Part shown: positions 38,104-50,281 of the stretch, in pieces
Numbering within the stretch: the stretch's first letter is position 1
Layout: each line of letters opens with the position of its first letter
Origin: Streptomyces sp. NRRL S-350
GTDB taxonomy: Bacteria > Actinomycetota > Actinomycetes > Streptomycetales > Streptomycetaceae
Length of the DNA stretch: 64,000 nt
Direction of reading: 5' to 3'
Assembly: GCF_000719705.1 (NCBI RefSeq)
Contig: NZ_JOHO01000020.1
Location: 1-64,000, forward strand
Notes under the pieces: model-generated
What the model was told of the DNA's origin: nothing
The model's database searches: none
What the model saw: only the letters and a program-made list of their open reading frames with translations
Translations under genes and position numbers: made by a program

Positions 38104-38565
38104 TTACAGCGCTCGCGTCATCGTCTGGTGCGGTATCCCGGCGTCTTCGTACACCGGTCCCTTCGCCACGTACCCCAGCCGCTCGTAGAACCCGAGCGCG
38201 TGCACCTGGGCGTGCAGCTCCATCTCGGAGCCCCCGCGCTCGGCCCCCGCGGCCTCGATCGCCCGGACGAGCTCCGCCCCCAGCCCGGTTCCCCGGGCCG
38301 CCGGCAGCACCGCGAGCCGCCCGAGCAGCACCCGCCCCTCGACGCCCCCGGTCAGCTCCCGCGCCTGGTCACCGAAGATCAGTCGGCCGGTGCCCAGCGC
38401 GGCCCCGTCGGCTCCCACCGCCAGCACGTGCACCGAGGTCCCGTCGTACTCGTCGTACTCCAGTTCCTCCGGCACGTTCTGCTCGACGACGAACACCTCG
38501 CGGCGGACGGCGCGCACCAGCGCGAGGTCCGCCTCTCCCTCCGCGATCCGGATGGCCACTGCCAT
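38104..38565 (-). CDS. GNAT family N-acetyltransferase
   Basis: 153 residues. Acetyl-CoA motif A is LGRLAVLPAARGTGLGAELV near residue 85; the ElaA-like opening REVFVVEQNVPEELEYDEYD and the end MELHAQVHALGFYERLGY are characteristic. The substrate is not known. ATG 38565 lies one base after the rluD-like stop, so the genes are coupled. Confidence 0.9.
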   Translation of the reverse strand: MAVAIRIAEGEADLALVRAVRREVFVVEQNVPEELEYDEYDGTSVHVLAVGADGAALGTGRLIFGDQARELTGGVEGRVLLGRLAVLPAARGTGLGAELVRAIEAAGAERGGSEMELHAQVHALGFYERLGYVAKGPVYEDAGIPHQTMTRAL

Positions 38566-38566
38566 G

Positions 38567-39505
38567 TCAGCTCTCCGCCGCGATGACGTCCAGGGCCTTC
38601 CGCAGGTCCTCCGGGTACTCGCTGGAGAACTCGACCCACTGCCCGTCCGCCGGGTGCTCGAAGCCGAGCGACATGGCGTGCAGCCACTGCCGGCCCAGCC
38701 CGAGCCGCTTGGCCAGCGTCGGGTCGGCGCCGTACGTCAGGTCGCCGACGCAGGGGTGGCGCAGCGCGGACATGTGGACGCGGATCTGGTGGGTGCGCCC
38801 GGTCTCCAGCTTGATCGCCAGCAGCGACGCGGCCCGGTAGGCCTCGATCAGGTCGTAGTGCGTGACGGACGGCTTGCCGTCCTGGGTCACCGCCCACTTC
38901 CAGTCGGAGCTGGGGTGGCGCCCGATCGGCGCGTCCACGGTCCCGCTCATCGGGTCCGGGTGCCCCTGCACCAGCGTGTGGTAGCGCTTGTCGGTGATCC
39001 GGTCGTGGAACTGCCGCTTGAGGTCGGTGTACGCGCGCTCGGACTTGGCGACGACCATCAGCCCCGAGGTGCCGACGTCCAGCCGGTGCACGATGCCCTG
39101 CCGCTCGGCCGCGCCCGAGGTGGAGATCCGGTACCCGGCGGCGGCGAGCCCGCCGATCACGGTCGGGCCGGTCCAGCCCGGGCTGGGGTGTGCGGCGACG
39201 CCGACCGGCTTGTCGATCAGCACGATGTCCTCGTCGTCGTGGACGATCCGCATGCCCTCGACGGGCTCGGCGACGATCCGCACGGGGGCGGCGGGGGCCG
39301 GGATCTCGACCTCCAGCCAGGAACCGGCGGTCACCCGGTCCGACTTGCCGGCCATGGCGCCGTCGAGCGTCACCTTGCCGTCGGCGGCCAGCTCGGCGGC
39401 CTTGGTCCGGGAGAAGCCGAACATCCGGGCCAGGGCGGCGTCGAGGCGTTCGCCCTCCAGGCCGTCGGGTACGGGGAGGCTGCGGATCTGCGCTGCGGTA
39501 CTCAC
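38567..39505 (-). CDS. RluA/RluD family pseudouridine synthase
   Basis: 312 residues from GTG 39505. An N-terminal S4 RNA-binding domain ([31 protein letters not shown]) precedes the RluA catalytic domain, with the active Asp in [18 protein letters not shown] near residue 140, and [13 protein letters not shown] near 225. It converts uridine to pseudouridine in rRNA; RluD sites (helix 69 of 23S) are the likeliest by family. The downstream position next to lspA is the usual arrangement in actinobacteria. GTG at 39532 is a possible longer start. Confidence 0.93.
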   Translation of the reverse strand: MSTAAQIRSLPVPDGLEGERLDAALARMFGFSRTKAAELAADGKVTLDGAMAGKSDRVTAGSWLEVEIPAPAAPVRIVAEPVEGMRIVHDDEDIVLIDKPVGVAAHPSPGWTGPTVIGGLAAAGYRISTSGAAERQGIVHRLDVGTSGLMVVAKSERAYTDLKRQFHDRITDKRYHTLVQGHPDPMSGTVDAPIGRHPSSDWKWAVTQDGKPSVTHYDLIEAYRAASLLAIKLETGRTHQIRVHMSALRHPCVGDLTYGADPTLAKRLGLGRQWLHAMSLGFEHPADGQWVEFSSEYPEDLRKALDVIAAES

Positions 39506-39577
39506 CCGTACGAGTATGCCGGACACCCGGCCCTCCCCCGCCCGCCGCACTCCGCGGGCCGGCCCCGCCGGTCGATG

Positions 39578-40291
39578 CTACTCCGTCTTGCCGCCCGGCT
39601 GGTGGACGGTCCCGTCCGGGTTGCTGCCCCGGAACGAGAGCAGGACGACCAGGATCCCGCCGCACACGATCGCCGAGTCGGCGAGGTTGAAGACCGCGAA
39701 GTGCTGGACGGAGATGAAGTCCACCACGTGCCCGCGGAAGACTCCCGGCGCCCGGAACAGCCGGTCGGTGAGGTTGCCGAGCGCCCCGCCGAGCAGCAGC
39801 CCGAGCGCGACCGCCCAGGGCAGGCTGTACAGCCTGCGCGCGATCCGCCAGATCACCACGATGACGGCCGCGGCGATCATCGTGAAGACGACGGTCAGCG
39901 CCTGCCCCATCCCGAACGCCGCACCGGAGTTGCGGATCACCTGGAGGGTGACGACGTCCCCGACGACCTTGATCGCCGAGTGGTTCTCCAGCTTGGCGAC
40001 GACCAGCAGCTTGCTGCCGAGGTCGATCAGGAAGGCGAGCACCGCGACGACCAGCAGGACCCCGACCCGCCGCGGGCCGCGGGGCTTCTCCGCCACCGCC
40101 GGTTCGTCCGCGGACGTCGCCCCGGTCGGCTCGGCCACGGGCACCTCCACGTCATCGGCGGGGGGCGGGACTGCTTCGTCCCGGGTCTGGGGGGAACCTT
40201 GCGTACTGATGATCCGCTCCGCTGCCGATGGAGCTCCCCCGGCCGTAGGAGGGGGAGGGTGGTGGGCCGGTGACGGCCTTGAAGCGTCCAC
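39578..40291 (-). CDS. lspA: Lipoprotein signal peptidase LspA
   Basis: 237 residues from GTG 40291. Residues 1-72 are a Pro/Ala-rich cytosolic extension; four membrane helices follow. The catalytic aspartates are in [13 protein letters not shown] and [10 protein letters not shown]. It removes signal peptides from prolipoproteins after lipidation at the membrane. The start is uncertain: the long N-terminus is common in streptomycetes but the ribosome-binding site is weak. Confidence 0.94.
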   Translation of the reverse strand: MDASRPSPAHHPPPPTAGGAPSAAERIISTQGSPQTRDEAVPPPADDVEVPVAEPTGATSADEPAVAEKPRGPRRVGVLLVVAVLAFLIDLGSKLLVVAKLENHSAIKVVGDVVTLQVIRNSGAAFGMGQALTVVFTMIAAAVIVVIWRIARRLYSLPWAVALGLLLGGALGNLTDRLFRAPGVFRGHVVDFISVQHFAVFNLADSAIVCGGILVVLLSFRGSNPDGTVHQPGGKTE

Positions 40292-40373
40292 GAGCGTGGT
40301 GGACGCGTCAGGCGACGTTACGGGGTCGAGCGTACGGCAAGCCCGACCCCTCGCGTCGCTCCGGTCGCCCGCT

Positions 40374-40919
40374 TCAGCGGCGCTCCTGCTTGGCCTTGCA
40401 CTGCACGCAGAGCGTCGCCCTGGGGAACGCCTGCATCCGGGCCTTGCCGATGGCCTGGCCGCAGGACTCGCAGGTGCCGAAGCCGACGCCCTCCAGCCGG
40501 GCCAGGGCCCGCTCGGTCTGGGCGAGGCTGTCCCGCGCGTTGTTGGCGAGCGCGAGTTCGCTCTCCCGCGAGATGTTCTTCGTACCGGCGTCCACCTGGT
40601 CGTCGCCGGCTCCGTCGTTGGAGTCGCGCATCAGGCCCGAGATGGCCGCCTCGGCGGCGTCGATCTCGTTCTGCAGCCGCTCCAGCTCGCTGATCAGCTC
40701 GGTGTGCAGCTCGTGGACCTCGTCGGTGGTCCACGCCTCCTCGCCGGGCCGGACCGGCAGCGTGGCCGGGTCGACGGACTCGGCTCCTCGCGACACGGTG
40801 ACGGTGTCGGTGCCGGTCTTGGATGCGGTAGTGGTCACGGTCCCCTCCCCTGGATCGACCGCCACGGCCTTGCGTGCCCGCTTGGTGGCGGTACCCGCGC
40901 CGGTTCCCTTCTCAGCCAT
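40374..40919 (-). CDS. DksA/TraR-type zinc-finger protein
   Basis: 181 residues from ATG 40919. A basic, disordered N-terminus (residues 1-60), a coiled coil near 75-130 ([25 protein letters not shown]) and a four-cysteine zinc finger (CESC and CVQC, 17 residues between the pairs) make the DksA plan. DksA proteins enter the RNA polymerase secondary channel. The in-frame ATG at 40997 lies upstream of the predicted transcription start, so I reject it. The gene leads the dksA-lspA-rluD-GNAT run. Confidence 0.88.
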   Translation of the reverse strand: MAEKGTGAGTATKRARKAVAVDPGEGTVTTTASKTGTDTVTVSRGAESVDPATLPVRPGEEAWTTDEVHELHTELISELERLQNEIDAAEAAISGLMRDSNDGAGDDQVDAGTKNISRESELALANNARDSLAQTERALARLEGVGFGTCESCGQAIGKARMQAFPRATLCVQCKAKQERR

Positions 40920-40980
40920 GGCTTCGACCCCATCTACGAACGAATCGAGCCGCCGGTTCCCGGCGGCTTCCAGTGCCGGA

Positions 40981-41009
40981 ACGATAATCCCGATCAAAAC
41001 CGGTCACAA
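40981..41009 (-). promoter_or_regulatory. Promoter of the dksA-like gene
   Basis: TTGTGA (41004-41009) and TATCGT (40981-40986) on the minus strand with exact 17-base spacing, giving a leader of about 55 bases before ATG 40919. Confidence 0.6.
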
Positions 41010-41158
41010 CATGACATACCGACGCCTCACCACGATCCCACCCAGGCAGCCGCCCAGCCGCCACGCCCCGCGCGCTGAGAGGGTTGTGCCCAGATCGCCC
41101 GCGCCTAACCACCCCTCTGACCAGCCCCGCCGCCCGTCCCGGCCCCGCCCGCCCGAAA

Positions 41159-41194
41159 CGGTTTGGACAAACCGACTCGCCCGGCCGATACACT
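41159..41194 (+). promoter_or_regulatory. ileS promoter with palindrome over the -35 region
   Basis: TACACT at 41189-41194 is a good -10. TTGGAC at 41163-41168 is the -35-like element, with 20-base spacing (19 if TGGACA is used). It lies inside a perfect 16-bp palindrome CGGTTTGGACAAACCG (41159-41174). Transcription would start near 41201, just before the T-box leader. Confidence 0.55.
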
Positions 41195-41200
41195 GGCCCT

Positions 41201-41475
41201 GCAAGGCGCAGATGGGACGAGTACCGACGTACGCAGCCACCAGCGACCCGGGGACGGTGCGAGCCCGGGGGTGTGCACGGCGGGAAGATCACCCCGGAGC
41301 CGCCGGAAGAACGGCCGCCGCGAAGCCCGCAGCGGCCCACTAGAACCGGCAGCAAGCCCAAACAAGAGGGCCGCAACGCAGCACGCGGCCAAGGAGGGTG
41401 GTACCGCGGGGCGGCTTGCCGTCTCGTCCCTCCGGAGGATCCAGCCCACGCATCCGCCGGAGGTAGACGCCAGCG
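41201..41475 (+). promoter_or_regulatory. T-box riboswitch leader of ileS (translational type)
   Basis: The conserved T-box AGGGTGGTACCGCGG is at 41395-41409, which pairs with the free acceptor end of uncharged tRNA. A candidate isoleucine specifier ATC followed by A lies at 41288-41290, in the loop of a CGGCGG/CCGCCG helix. No terminator with a U tract follows. Instead CCCTCC (41428-41433) can pair with GGAGGG of the T-box (41393-41398), or the overlapping CCTCCGG (41429-41435) can pair with CCGGAGG (41457-41463), which covers the ileS ribosome-binding site GGAGGT. These pairings exclude each other, so control of translation start is likely, as described for actinobacterial ileS T-boxes. Confidence 0.9.
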
Positions 41476-44658
<3,183 letters not shown>

Positions 44659-44666
44659 CCCGCCCC

Positions 44667-44705
44667 GAAGCCGCCGGCGCCCCACCCCGGGGCGCCGGCG
44701 GCTTC
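44667..44705 (+). terminator. ileS terminator
   Basis: A perfect 17-bp stem (GAAGCCGCCGGCGCCCC at 44667-44683, complement at 44689-44705) with a five-base loop, nine bases past the ileS stop. Confidence 0.85.
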
Positions 44706-44743
44706 GCCGTACCCGGCCTCGCTCTCCCCGCACACGGAAAGAC

Positions 44744-44776
44744 GCCCCCTCCCCGACCGGAGGTCGGGGAGGGGGC
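44744..44776 (-). terminator. divIVA terminator
   Basis: A perfect 15-bp stem (GCCCCCTCCCCGACC at 44744-44758, complement at 44762-44776), three-base loop. Read on the minus strand it is followed by GTCTTTCC, so it mainly serves divIVA, 26 bases beyond that stop; it could also back up ileS termination. Confidence 0.85.
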
Positions 44777-44801
44777 GCCCTCAAAAGGCCGTGCTACGAC
44801 C

Positions 44802-46160
44802 TCAGTTGTCGCCGTCCTCGTCGATCAGGAAACCCCGCATCGGCGCCGGAGCCTGCTGCATCGGCTGCGGCGGCTGCGGACGGACCGCCGCCATCGGCTG
44901 GGTCATCCCGGCCGGCTGCATCTGCGGAGCACCGCCGTTGCCACCGTTCGACTGCCCGCCGAAGCTCGGCGCTGAGGAGTTGCCGCCGAAGGAGCCGTTC
45001 CCGCCGAAGGACGGCGAGTTGCCACCGAAGGACGGCTGGTTGCCACCGAAGCTCGGCGCACCGCTGCCCATCGCACCCGCACCGGCCGGCGCCATCGACG
45101 AGGCCGCCGGCGGCAGCGACGCGGTGGCGGGGATCCGCGGCGGGGCGAGCGAGTCGTCGGCCTGCGACTCCAGCTGACGCAGCTGGGTCTCCAGGTACGA
45201 CTTCAGGCGCGTGCGGTACTCACGCTCGAACGCCCGCAGGTCCTCGACCTTGCGCTCCAGCGTGGCCCGCGCGGACTCCAGCGAGCCCATCGCGACACGG
45301 TGCTTCTCCTGCGCGTCCCGCTCCAGGGCGTCGGCCTTGGCGCGGGCGTCGCGCTCCAGGCCCTCGGCCCGGCTGCGCGCCTCGCCGACGATCTTGTTGG
45401 CCTCGGAACGGGCCTCGGAGATCGCCTGGTCGGCGGTCTGCTGAGCGAGTGCCAGCACGCGGGCGGCGCTGTCGCCACCGGGGCCCTGCTGCTGCATCGG
45501 GCCGCCCATGGGGCCGCCCATCTGCTGCGGGCCGCCCATGGGGCCGCCCATCTGCTGCATCTGCTGCTGCTGACCCATGCCCTGGCCCATGCCCTGGCCC
45601 ATCGGGTTGCCCATCTGCTGCGGACCACCGGGGCCGCCCATGGGCTGGAGCATCTGGCCACCCATCGGCTGGACCAGCTGCTGCTGGCCGCCCATGGTCT
45701 GGTTCATCTGCTGCTGGCCACCGGCCGGAAGCTGAGGCGCGGAGCCGGCGGGCAGGCCGAGCGGCTGGTTGCCCATCTGCTGCTGCTGGGGACCACCGGG
45801 GCCCATCTGCTGCGGGCCGCCCGGGCCCATCTGCTGGGGACCACCGGGGCCCATCTGCTGCGGGCCGCCCGGACCCTGCTGGCCGGGGACCGGCGGGCCG
45901 GATATGGCGGCCGGCACCGGGGCTCCGCCCTGACGGGGAGCGTCCTGCTGCGGCTCCTTGCGCAAGTTGGCCTGGTTCTGCGCGGCGGCACGAGTCGCGG
46001 CGGCCAGCTTGGCGCGCAGGTCCTCGTTCTCCCGGAGGAGGCGGGTCAGCTCCGCCTCGACCTCGTCGAGGAAGGCATCGACCTCGTCCTCGTCATAGCC
46101 TTCACGCAGGCGGACGGTCGTGAACTGCTTGTTCCGAACGTCCTCGGGGGTCAATGGCAT
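44802..46160 (-). CDS. divIVA: Polar growth determinant DivIVA
   Basis: 452 residues. In streptomycetes DivIVA marks hyphal tips and recruits the growth machinery. Residues 1-60 are the conserved membrane-curvature domain (LTPEDVRNKQFTTVRLREGYDEDEVDAFLDEVEAELTRLL reads as the diagnostic start), followed by a first coiled coil. Residues about 75-235 are an extended Gly/Pro/Gln/Met-rich linker of PQQMGPGG units. A second coiled coil runs to about 340. The tail has FGGN repeats. The linker DNA (about 45480-45860) has long direct repeats. The gene follows yggT by 59 bases. Confidence 0.96.
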   Translation of the reverse strand: MPLTPEDVRNKQFTTVRLREGYDEDEVDAFLDEVEAELTRLLRENEDLRAKLAAATRAAAQNQANLRKEPQQDAPRQGGAPVPAAISGPPVPGQQGPGGPQQMGPGGPQQMGPGGPQQMGPGGPQQQQMGNQPLGLPAGSAPQLPAGGQQQMNQTMGGQQQLVQPMGGQMLQPMGGPGGPQQMGNPMGQGMGQGMGQQQQMQQMGGPMGGPQQMGGPMGGPMQQQGPGGDSAARVLALAQQTADQAISEARSEANKIVGEARSRAEGLERDARAKADALERDAQEKHRVAMGSLESARATLERKVEDLRAFEREYRTRLKSYLETQLRQLESQADDSLAPPRIPATASLPPAASSMAPAGAGAMGSGAPSFGGNQPSFGGNSPSFGGNGSFGGNSSAPSFGGQSNGGNGGAPQMQPAGMTQPMAAVRPQPPQPMQQAPAPMRGFLIDEDGDN

Positions 46161-46219
46161 CTCTTCACCTCAACGTGATCGTCGGCACACCGGCATCCTG
46201 TCGCATCGCTCACCTACGA

Positions 46220-46501
46220 CTAGGGGTGCACAAGCGAGATCAGGACATACACAATGATCATCAGTACGAAGAAGGACAGGTCGAGCGCCACGCCCCCGAA
46301 ACGCAACGGCGGAATGAGCCGCCGAAGAAGCTTGAGCGGCGGATCCGTGACAGTGTACGTGGCCTCCAGGACCAGGACCATGGCCTTGCCGGGCCGCCAC
46401 GAACGCGCGAACTGGAAGACCCAGTCCATGACCAGCCGTACGAGCAGGAACACCAGGAAGACGGTCAGGGCGTAGTAGAGCACCGCCCACACGATGTCCA
46501 T
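46220..46501 (-). CDS. YggT family membrane protein
   Basis: 93 residues from ATG 46501 (GAGG nine bases upstream; the ATG at 46552 is rejected because its extra residues are unlike the family). Two helices, residues 5-25 (WAVLYYALTVFLVFLLVRLV) and 68-90 (LDLSFFVLMIIVYVLISLV), flank a YTVTDPPLKLLRRLIPP loop, the YggT hallmark. It lies between sepF and divIVA, as in other actinobacteria, and probably assists division or membrane organisation. Confidence 0.92.
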   Translation of the reverse strand: MDIVWAVLYYALTVFLVFLLVRLVMDWVFQFARSWRPGKAMVLVLEATYTVTDPPLKLLRRLIPPLRFGGVALDLSFFVLMIIVYVLISLVHP

Positions 46502-46602
46502 CGCGTTTTCCCTCTCCCCGGTCCCGAGCCACTCGGGCCCGCCGCTCGTCACCTGTCGCTAACCCACTGTTGATCAGATCCACACCTAAAGTCGTGGCCG
46601 GG

Positions 46603-47214
46603 TCAGCTCTGGTTGAAGAACCCACCCTCGGCGATCCGAGCCTTGTCCTCCGCCGTGACATCGACGTTAGCAGGCGACAGCAGGAACACCTTCTGTGTCA
46701 CGCGCTCGATACTGCCGTGCAGACCGAAGACGAGTCCAGCGGCGAAGTCTACGAGTCGCTTCGCGTCGGTGTCGTCCATCTCGGTCAGATTCATGATCAC
46801 AGGGGTCCCGCCGCGGAACTGTTCCCCGATGGTACGGGCCTCGTTGTAGGTCCGGGGGTGCAGCGTGGTGATGCGGTAGGGCTCTCGTTCGTTCACTACC
46901 TTGGGCATGATCACCGGGGCGCTCTTCTCCAGGTTGTGGCGGCGTTCGGGTGTGATGGATGACACGGGCGCCATCCTCGGGGTCTCCTGTCGGATCGGCA
47001 CCGCCGCCGGCACCGGCTGCGGGGTGATCGAGGAGACCGGGGCGGGCGTGGCGGCCGCGGCGGCGGGCCGGGGGATGTCCTCGGCCCGCTGTCCCGTCCG
47101 GATCGGTTCGGGGTCCGCGTCGTAGTCGTCGTCGGGGTCGTACCCCTGGCCGTCGTACGTCTCGTCCTCCACGAGGCCGAGGTAGACCGCCATCTTGCGC
47201 ATTGCGCCGGCCAT
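46603..47214 (-). CDS. sepF: Cell division protein SepF
   Basis: 203 residues from ATG 47214. An N-terminal amphipathic membrane-binding helix ([17 protein letters not shown]), a disordered acidic and Pro-rich linker (residues 20-105), and the globular FtsZ-binding domain at about 110-195 ([24 protein letters not shown] ... [23 protein letters not shown]) are all present. SepF ties FtsZ rings to the membrane and stands in for FtsA, which is absent here. An in-frame ATG at 47235 adds seven residues and has its own GAGG; I keep 47214 on similarity to family N-termini. Confidence 0.96.
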   Translation of the reverse strand: MAGAMRKMAVYLGLVEDETYDGQGYDPDDDYDADPEPIRTGQRAEDIPRPAAAAATPAPVSSITPQPVPAAVPIRQETPRMAPVSSITPERRHNLEKSAPVIMPKVVNEREPYRITTLHPRTYNEARTIGEQFRGGTPVIMNLTEMDDTDAKRLVDFAAGLVFGLHGSIERVTQKVFLLSPANVDVTAEDKARIAEGGFFNQS

Positions 47215-47520
47215 GCTCCTGTCTCCTCCGCTCATAGCCACCTCGCTGGCGCTCGGTGGCGGCTTCGCGAAACGCGCACCTTCCGATGGTCGCTCGCTCT
47301 GCTCGCTCCGTGCGGACCGGCTCCGTCCCGGCGGCCCGGGCCGTCCGGCCCTGCCTGCGGATTCCGCGGTCCCATCCACGACGGCGCGCCAGGCCGACGG
47401 CCTGTCAGGGTTCGTGGGGTGGGGGCCGCGGCGCTGCGATCCACGGTTCGCTAGCGCTCCGGAGAGCTGCTAGATTCTGTCCTATTTTGTCCTGCAGTCT
47501 GATCTACTTACCCGGTGACG
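47215..47520. other. Intergenic region upstream of sepF
   Basis: 306 bases. It holds the 72-bp shared element (47237-47308), a GC-rich stretch, and an AT-rich patch (47470-47510) with two TGTCCT direct repeats ten bases apart, which may contain the sepF promoter. I cannot fix -35/-10 boxes with confidence. Confidence 0.5.
47237..47308 (-). repeat. 72-bp dispersed element, copy A (sepF leader)
   Basis: Same length and order as the copy at 61809-61880. Both run GCCACCTCG, a short variable part, CGCTCGG, a variable centre, CACCT, CGATGGT and a CGCTC-rich end on the plus strand; about two thirds of positions match after one shift. On the transcribed strand it ends in GAGGTGGC just before the coding start. 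Confidence 0.7.
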
Positions 47521-48324
47521 TTACCTGAGGGGTGACCTCACTCCGAGTACCGCCGTTCCGACGCGCACATGTGTCGCCCCGGCGGCAATCGCCTGCTCAA
47601 GGTCGCCGCTCATCCCTGCGGAGACCATGGTGGCAGCAGGATGGGCCGCCCGTACGGCGGTTGCGATTTCCGCCAGTCGGTCGAACGCCCGGGCCGGGTC
47701 GCCGGCCAGCGGACCGGCCAGCGGAGCGACGGTCATCACACCGTCGAGCCGCAACCCGGGGGCGCCGGCGATCGCGTCCGCCAGGCCGGCGACGTCCTTC
47801 GGCGCGACCCCGGCCCGATGGGCGCCTTCGTCGTGTTCCTTGTCGAGGGCGACCTGCACCAGGCAGCCCAGCTCCGGGCGCTCCGACTTGAGCACCGCCG
47901 CGGAGAGCGACTCGACCAGCCGCAGCCGGTCCACCGAGTGCACGTGGTTCGCGTACCGGACGACCGAGCGGACCTTGTTGGTCTGCAACTGTCCGACGAA
48001 GTGCCAGTCAAGAGGAAGGTTTCTGCACTGCTCCGCCTTGGGCGCGGCGTCCTGGTCGCGGTTCTCCGCGACGTCCGTCACCCCCAGCCCGGCCAGCAGT
48101 GCGCTGTCCTCGGCGGGGTAGGTCTTGGTGACGACGATCAGGGTGACCTCGTCCCGCGCGCGCCCGGCGGCCGCGCAGGCGTCCGCGATCCGGCGTTCGA
48201 CCACGTCGAGGTTGGTCCCCAACTCCTCGTACCGGGCCCGCTGGCCCTCGGTCAGCGCGTCCAGCCAGCTCCGGTCGGGGAAGCCGGCGCCGCCCGGGAA
48301 CGGTCCGTAGATGTCGTTCGTCAT
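47521..48324 (-). CDS. YggS/PROSC family PLP-binding protein
   Basis: 267 residues. Fold-type III PLP barrel with the cofactor Lys67 in LIVVTKTYPAED; WHFVGQLQTNKVR and GMSGDLEQAIAAGATHVRVGTAVLG are hallmark segments. It helps PLP homeostasis and has no known catalysis. The N-terminal 35 residues extend beyond most bacterial homologues. ATG 48324 overlaps the pgeF stop by one base (TGATG), so the genes are coupled. Its place next to sepF and ftsZ is the conserved actinobacterial order. Confidence 0.93.
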   Translation of the reverse strand: MTNDIYGPFPGGAGFPDRSWLDALTEGQRARYEELGTNLDVVERRIADACAAAGRARDEVTLIVVTKTYPAEDSALLAGLGVTDVAENRDQDAAPKAEQCRNLPLDWHFVGQLQTNKVRSVVRYANHVHSVDRLRLVESLSAAVLKSERPELGCLVQVALDKEHDEGAHRAGVAPKDVAGLADAIAGAPGLRLDGVMTVAPLAGPLAGDPARAFDRLAEIATAVRAAHPAATMVSAGMSGDLEQAIAAGATHVRVGTAVLGVRSPLR

Positions 48325-49055
48325 CAGTGATCAGAGCCCAACCAGACGTAGCTCGCGAGCCGGCCCGTGCGCTGCTCGCGGCGATAGGAGTAGTGATCGG
48401 CGGATTCGAGGGTGCAGACCGGTGATCGCACCAGCTCGTTGACCCCCGCCGCGGCCAGCTGGGCCGCGACGCCCTCCGGCACGTCCAGGGCCGGGGTTCC
48501 CCAGGAGGTCTCGGCGAACGCCTCGGGCACCACGGCCGCGACCTCGGCGCGCAGTTGCGCCGGCACCTCGTAGCAGCTCCCGCAGACCGCCGGCCCGGTG
48601 GCGGCGACGATCCGCGCGGGCTCGGCTCCCAGTCCGACCATCGCCCGGACGACCGCGGGCACCACCCCGGCCGCCAGCCCGGGCCGACCCGCGTGGGCCG
48701 CGCCCACCACGCCCGCCACCGGGTCGGCCAGCAGCACCGGTGTGCAGTCGGCGGTCAGCACCGCCAGCGCGAGCGGCCGGTCGGTGACCACCGCGTCCAC
48801 CGTCGGGGCCTCCCCCAGCGGCTGGCGCTCCGTCACCACGGCGACCTCGGCACCGTGCACCTGGTTCATCCACACCACGTCGGCCGGTTCGAGCCCCACC
48901 TCCCGGGCCGCGAGCGCCCGGTTCTCCCGGACGGCCTCCGGGTCGTCCCCGACGGCGCCGCCGAGGTTGAGCTCCCCGTACGGCGAAGTGCTCACCCCGC
49001 CCCACCGGTCGGTGAAGGCGAAGTGAGCACCCGCGCGTACGGCGTGATCGATCAC
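48324..49055 (-). CDS. pgeF: PgeF/YfiH family protein (purine nucleoside or peptidoglycan-editing factor)
   Basis: 243 residues from GTG 49055, overlapping the ftsZ stop by four bases (GTGA). Zinc and active-site ligands of the family are seen in [21 protein letters not shown] and [14 protein letters not shown] (many homologues have HAGWRG there). Former names are polyphenol oxidase or laccase; family members act on purine nucleosides or correct muropeptides with a wrong first residue. The wall-synthesis context fits the latter, as inference. Confidence 0.9.
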   Translation of the reverse strand: MIDHAVRAGAHFAFTDRWGGVSTSPYGELNLGGAVGDDPEAVRENRALAAREVGLEPADVVWMNQVHGAEVAVVTERQPLGEAPTVDAVVTDRPLALAVLTADCTPVLLADPVAGVVGAAHAGRPGLAAGVVPAVVRAMVGLGAEPARIVAATGPAVCGSCYEVPAQLRAEVAAVVPEAFAETSWGTPALDVPEGVAAQLAAAGVNELVRSPVCTLESADHYSYRREQRTGRLASYVWLGSDH

Positions 49056-50281
49056 TTAAGGAAGTCCGGCACGTCGAGTTCCTCGGCCGGGCTCTCCACG
49101 TACGGCTGGCGGGTCGGCTGCACCTGCGGCGGCACCGGAGCGGCGGCGGTCGTGGCGGCCGGGGTCTCGGCCGACCGGGTCGGCGCTGCGGCCTCGCCCT
49201 CCGGACGGGACGTCACCGAGCCGATGTTCCCGTAGGACGGCCGGGCGGCCGGGCGGTCCGGGGCGGCCGGCGGCGTGGCCGGGCGGTCCGGAGCGGTCGA
49301 CTTGACCACCGGGTCGCGGACGATCGCCGGCGGCTGCCCGCCGTCGAAGCCGGCCGCGATGACGGTGACCCGGACCTCGTCGCCGAGCGCGTCGTCGATG
49401 ACCGCACCGAAGATGATGTTGGCCTCGGGGTGGGCGGCCTCGCTGACCAGCTGGGCCGACTCGTTGATCTCGAACAGGCCGAGGTCGGAACCGCCCGAGA
49501 TGGAGAGCAGCACGCCGCGGGCGCCGTCGATCGAGGCCTCCAGCAGCGGCGAGGAGATCGCCATCACGGCGGCGGCCTTGGCGCGGTCCTCACCGCGGGC
49601 GGAGCCGATGCCCATGAGCGCCGAGCCGGCCTCGGACATGACGGACTTGACGTCCGCGAAGTCGAGGTTGATCAGACCCGGGGTGGTGATCAGGTCGGTG
49701 ATGCCCTGGACACCGGAGAGCAGGACCTGGTCGGCCGAGCGGAACGCGTCGAGGACGCTGACCTGGCGGTCCGAGATGGACAGCAGCCGGTCGTTGGGGA
49801 TCACGATGAGGGTGTCGACCTCTTCGCGCAGGGAGGCGATGCCGTCCTCGGCCTGGTTGGCCCGACGCCGGCCCTCGAAGGTGAAGGGGCGGGTGACCAC
49901 GCCGATGGTCAGGGCGCCCAGGGAGCGCGCGATGTTGGCGACGACGGGAGCGCCGCCCGTTCCCGTGCCACCGCCCTCACCGGCGGTCACGAAGACCATG
50001 TCGGCCCCCTTGAGGACCTCCTCGATCTCCTCGCGGTGGTCCTCGGCGGCCTTGCGGCCGACCTCGGGGTTGGCGCCGGCGCCGAGGCCCCGGGTGAGTT
50101 CACGGCCCACATCGAGCTTGACGTCGGCGTCGCTCATGAGGAGGGCCTGCGCATCGGTGTTGATCGCGATGAACTCGACGCCCTTGAGACCGACCTCGAT
50201 CATCCGGTTGATGGCGTTGACACCACCGCCGCCGATACCGACGACCTTGATGACTGCGAGGTAGTTCTGCGGTGCTGCCAC
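49052..50281 (-). CDS. ftsZ: Cell division GTPase FtsZ
   Basis: 409 residues from GTG 50281, GAGG nine bases upstream. It is the tubulin-like protein that forms the septal ring. The GTP-binding G-box GGGTGTGG is at residues 103-110, and the T7 catalytic loop ([13 protein letters not shown]) is near 205. The C-terminal linker (315-395) is Pro/Ala-rich, and the partner-binding tail ends in ELDVPDFLK. The gene precedes pgeF-yggS-sepF in a coupled group and is preceded by a 363-base gap with regulatory potential. Confidence 0.98.
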   Translation of the reverse strand: MAAPQNYLAVIKVVGIGGGGVNAINRMIEVGLKGVEFIAINTDAQALLMSDADVKLDVGRELTRGLGAGANPEVGRKAAEDHREEIEEVLKGADMVFVTAGEGGGTGTGGAPVVANIARSLGALTIGVVTRPFTFEGRRRANQAEDGIASLREEVDTLIVIPNDRLLSISDRQVSVLDAFRSADQVLLSGVQGITDLITTPGLINLDFADVKSVMSEAGSALMGIGSARGEDRAKAAAVMAISSPLLEASIDGARGVLLSISGGSDLGLFEINESAQLVSEAAHPEANIIFGAVIDDALGDEVRVTVIAAGFDGGQPPAIVRDPVVKSTAPDRPATPPAAPDRPAARPSYGNIGSVTSRPEGEAAAPTRSAETPAATTAAAPVPPQVQPTRQPYVESPAEELDVPDFLK

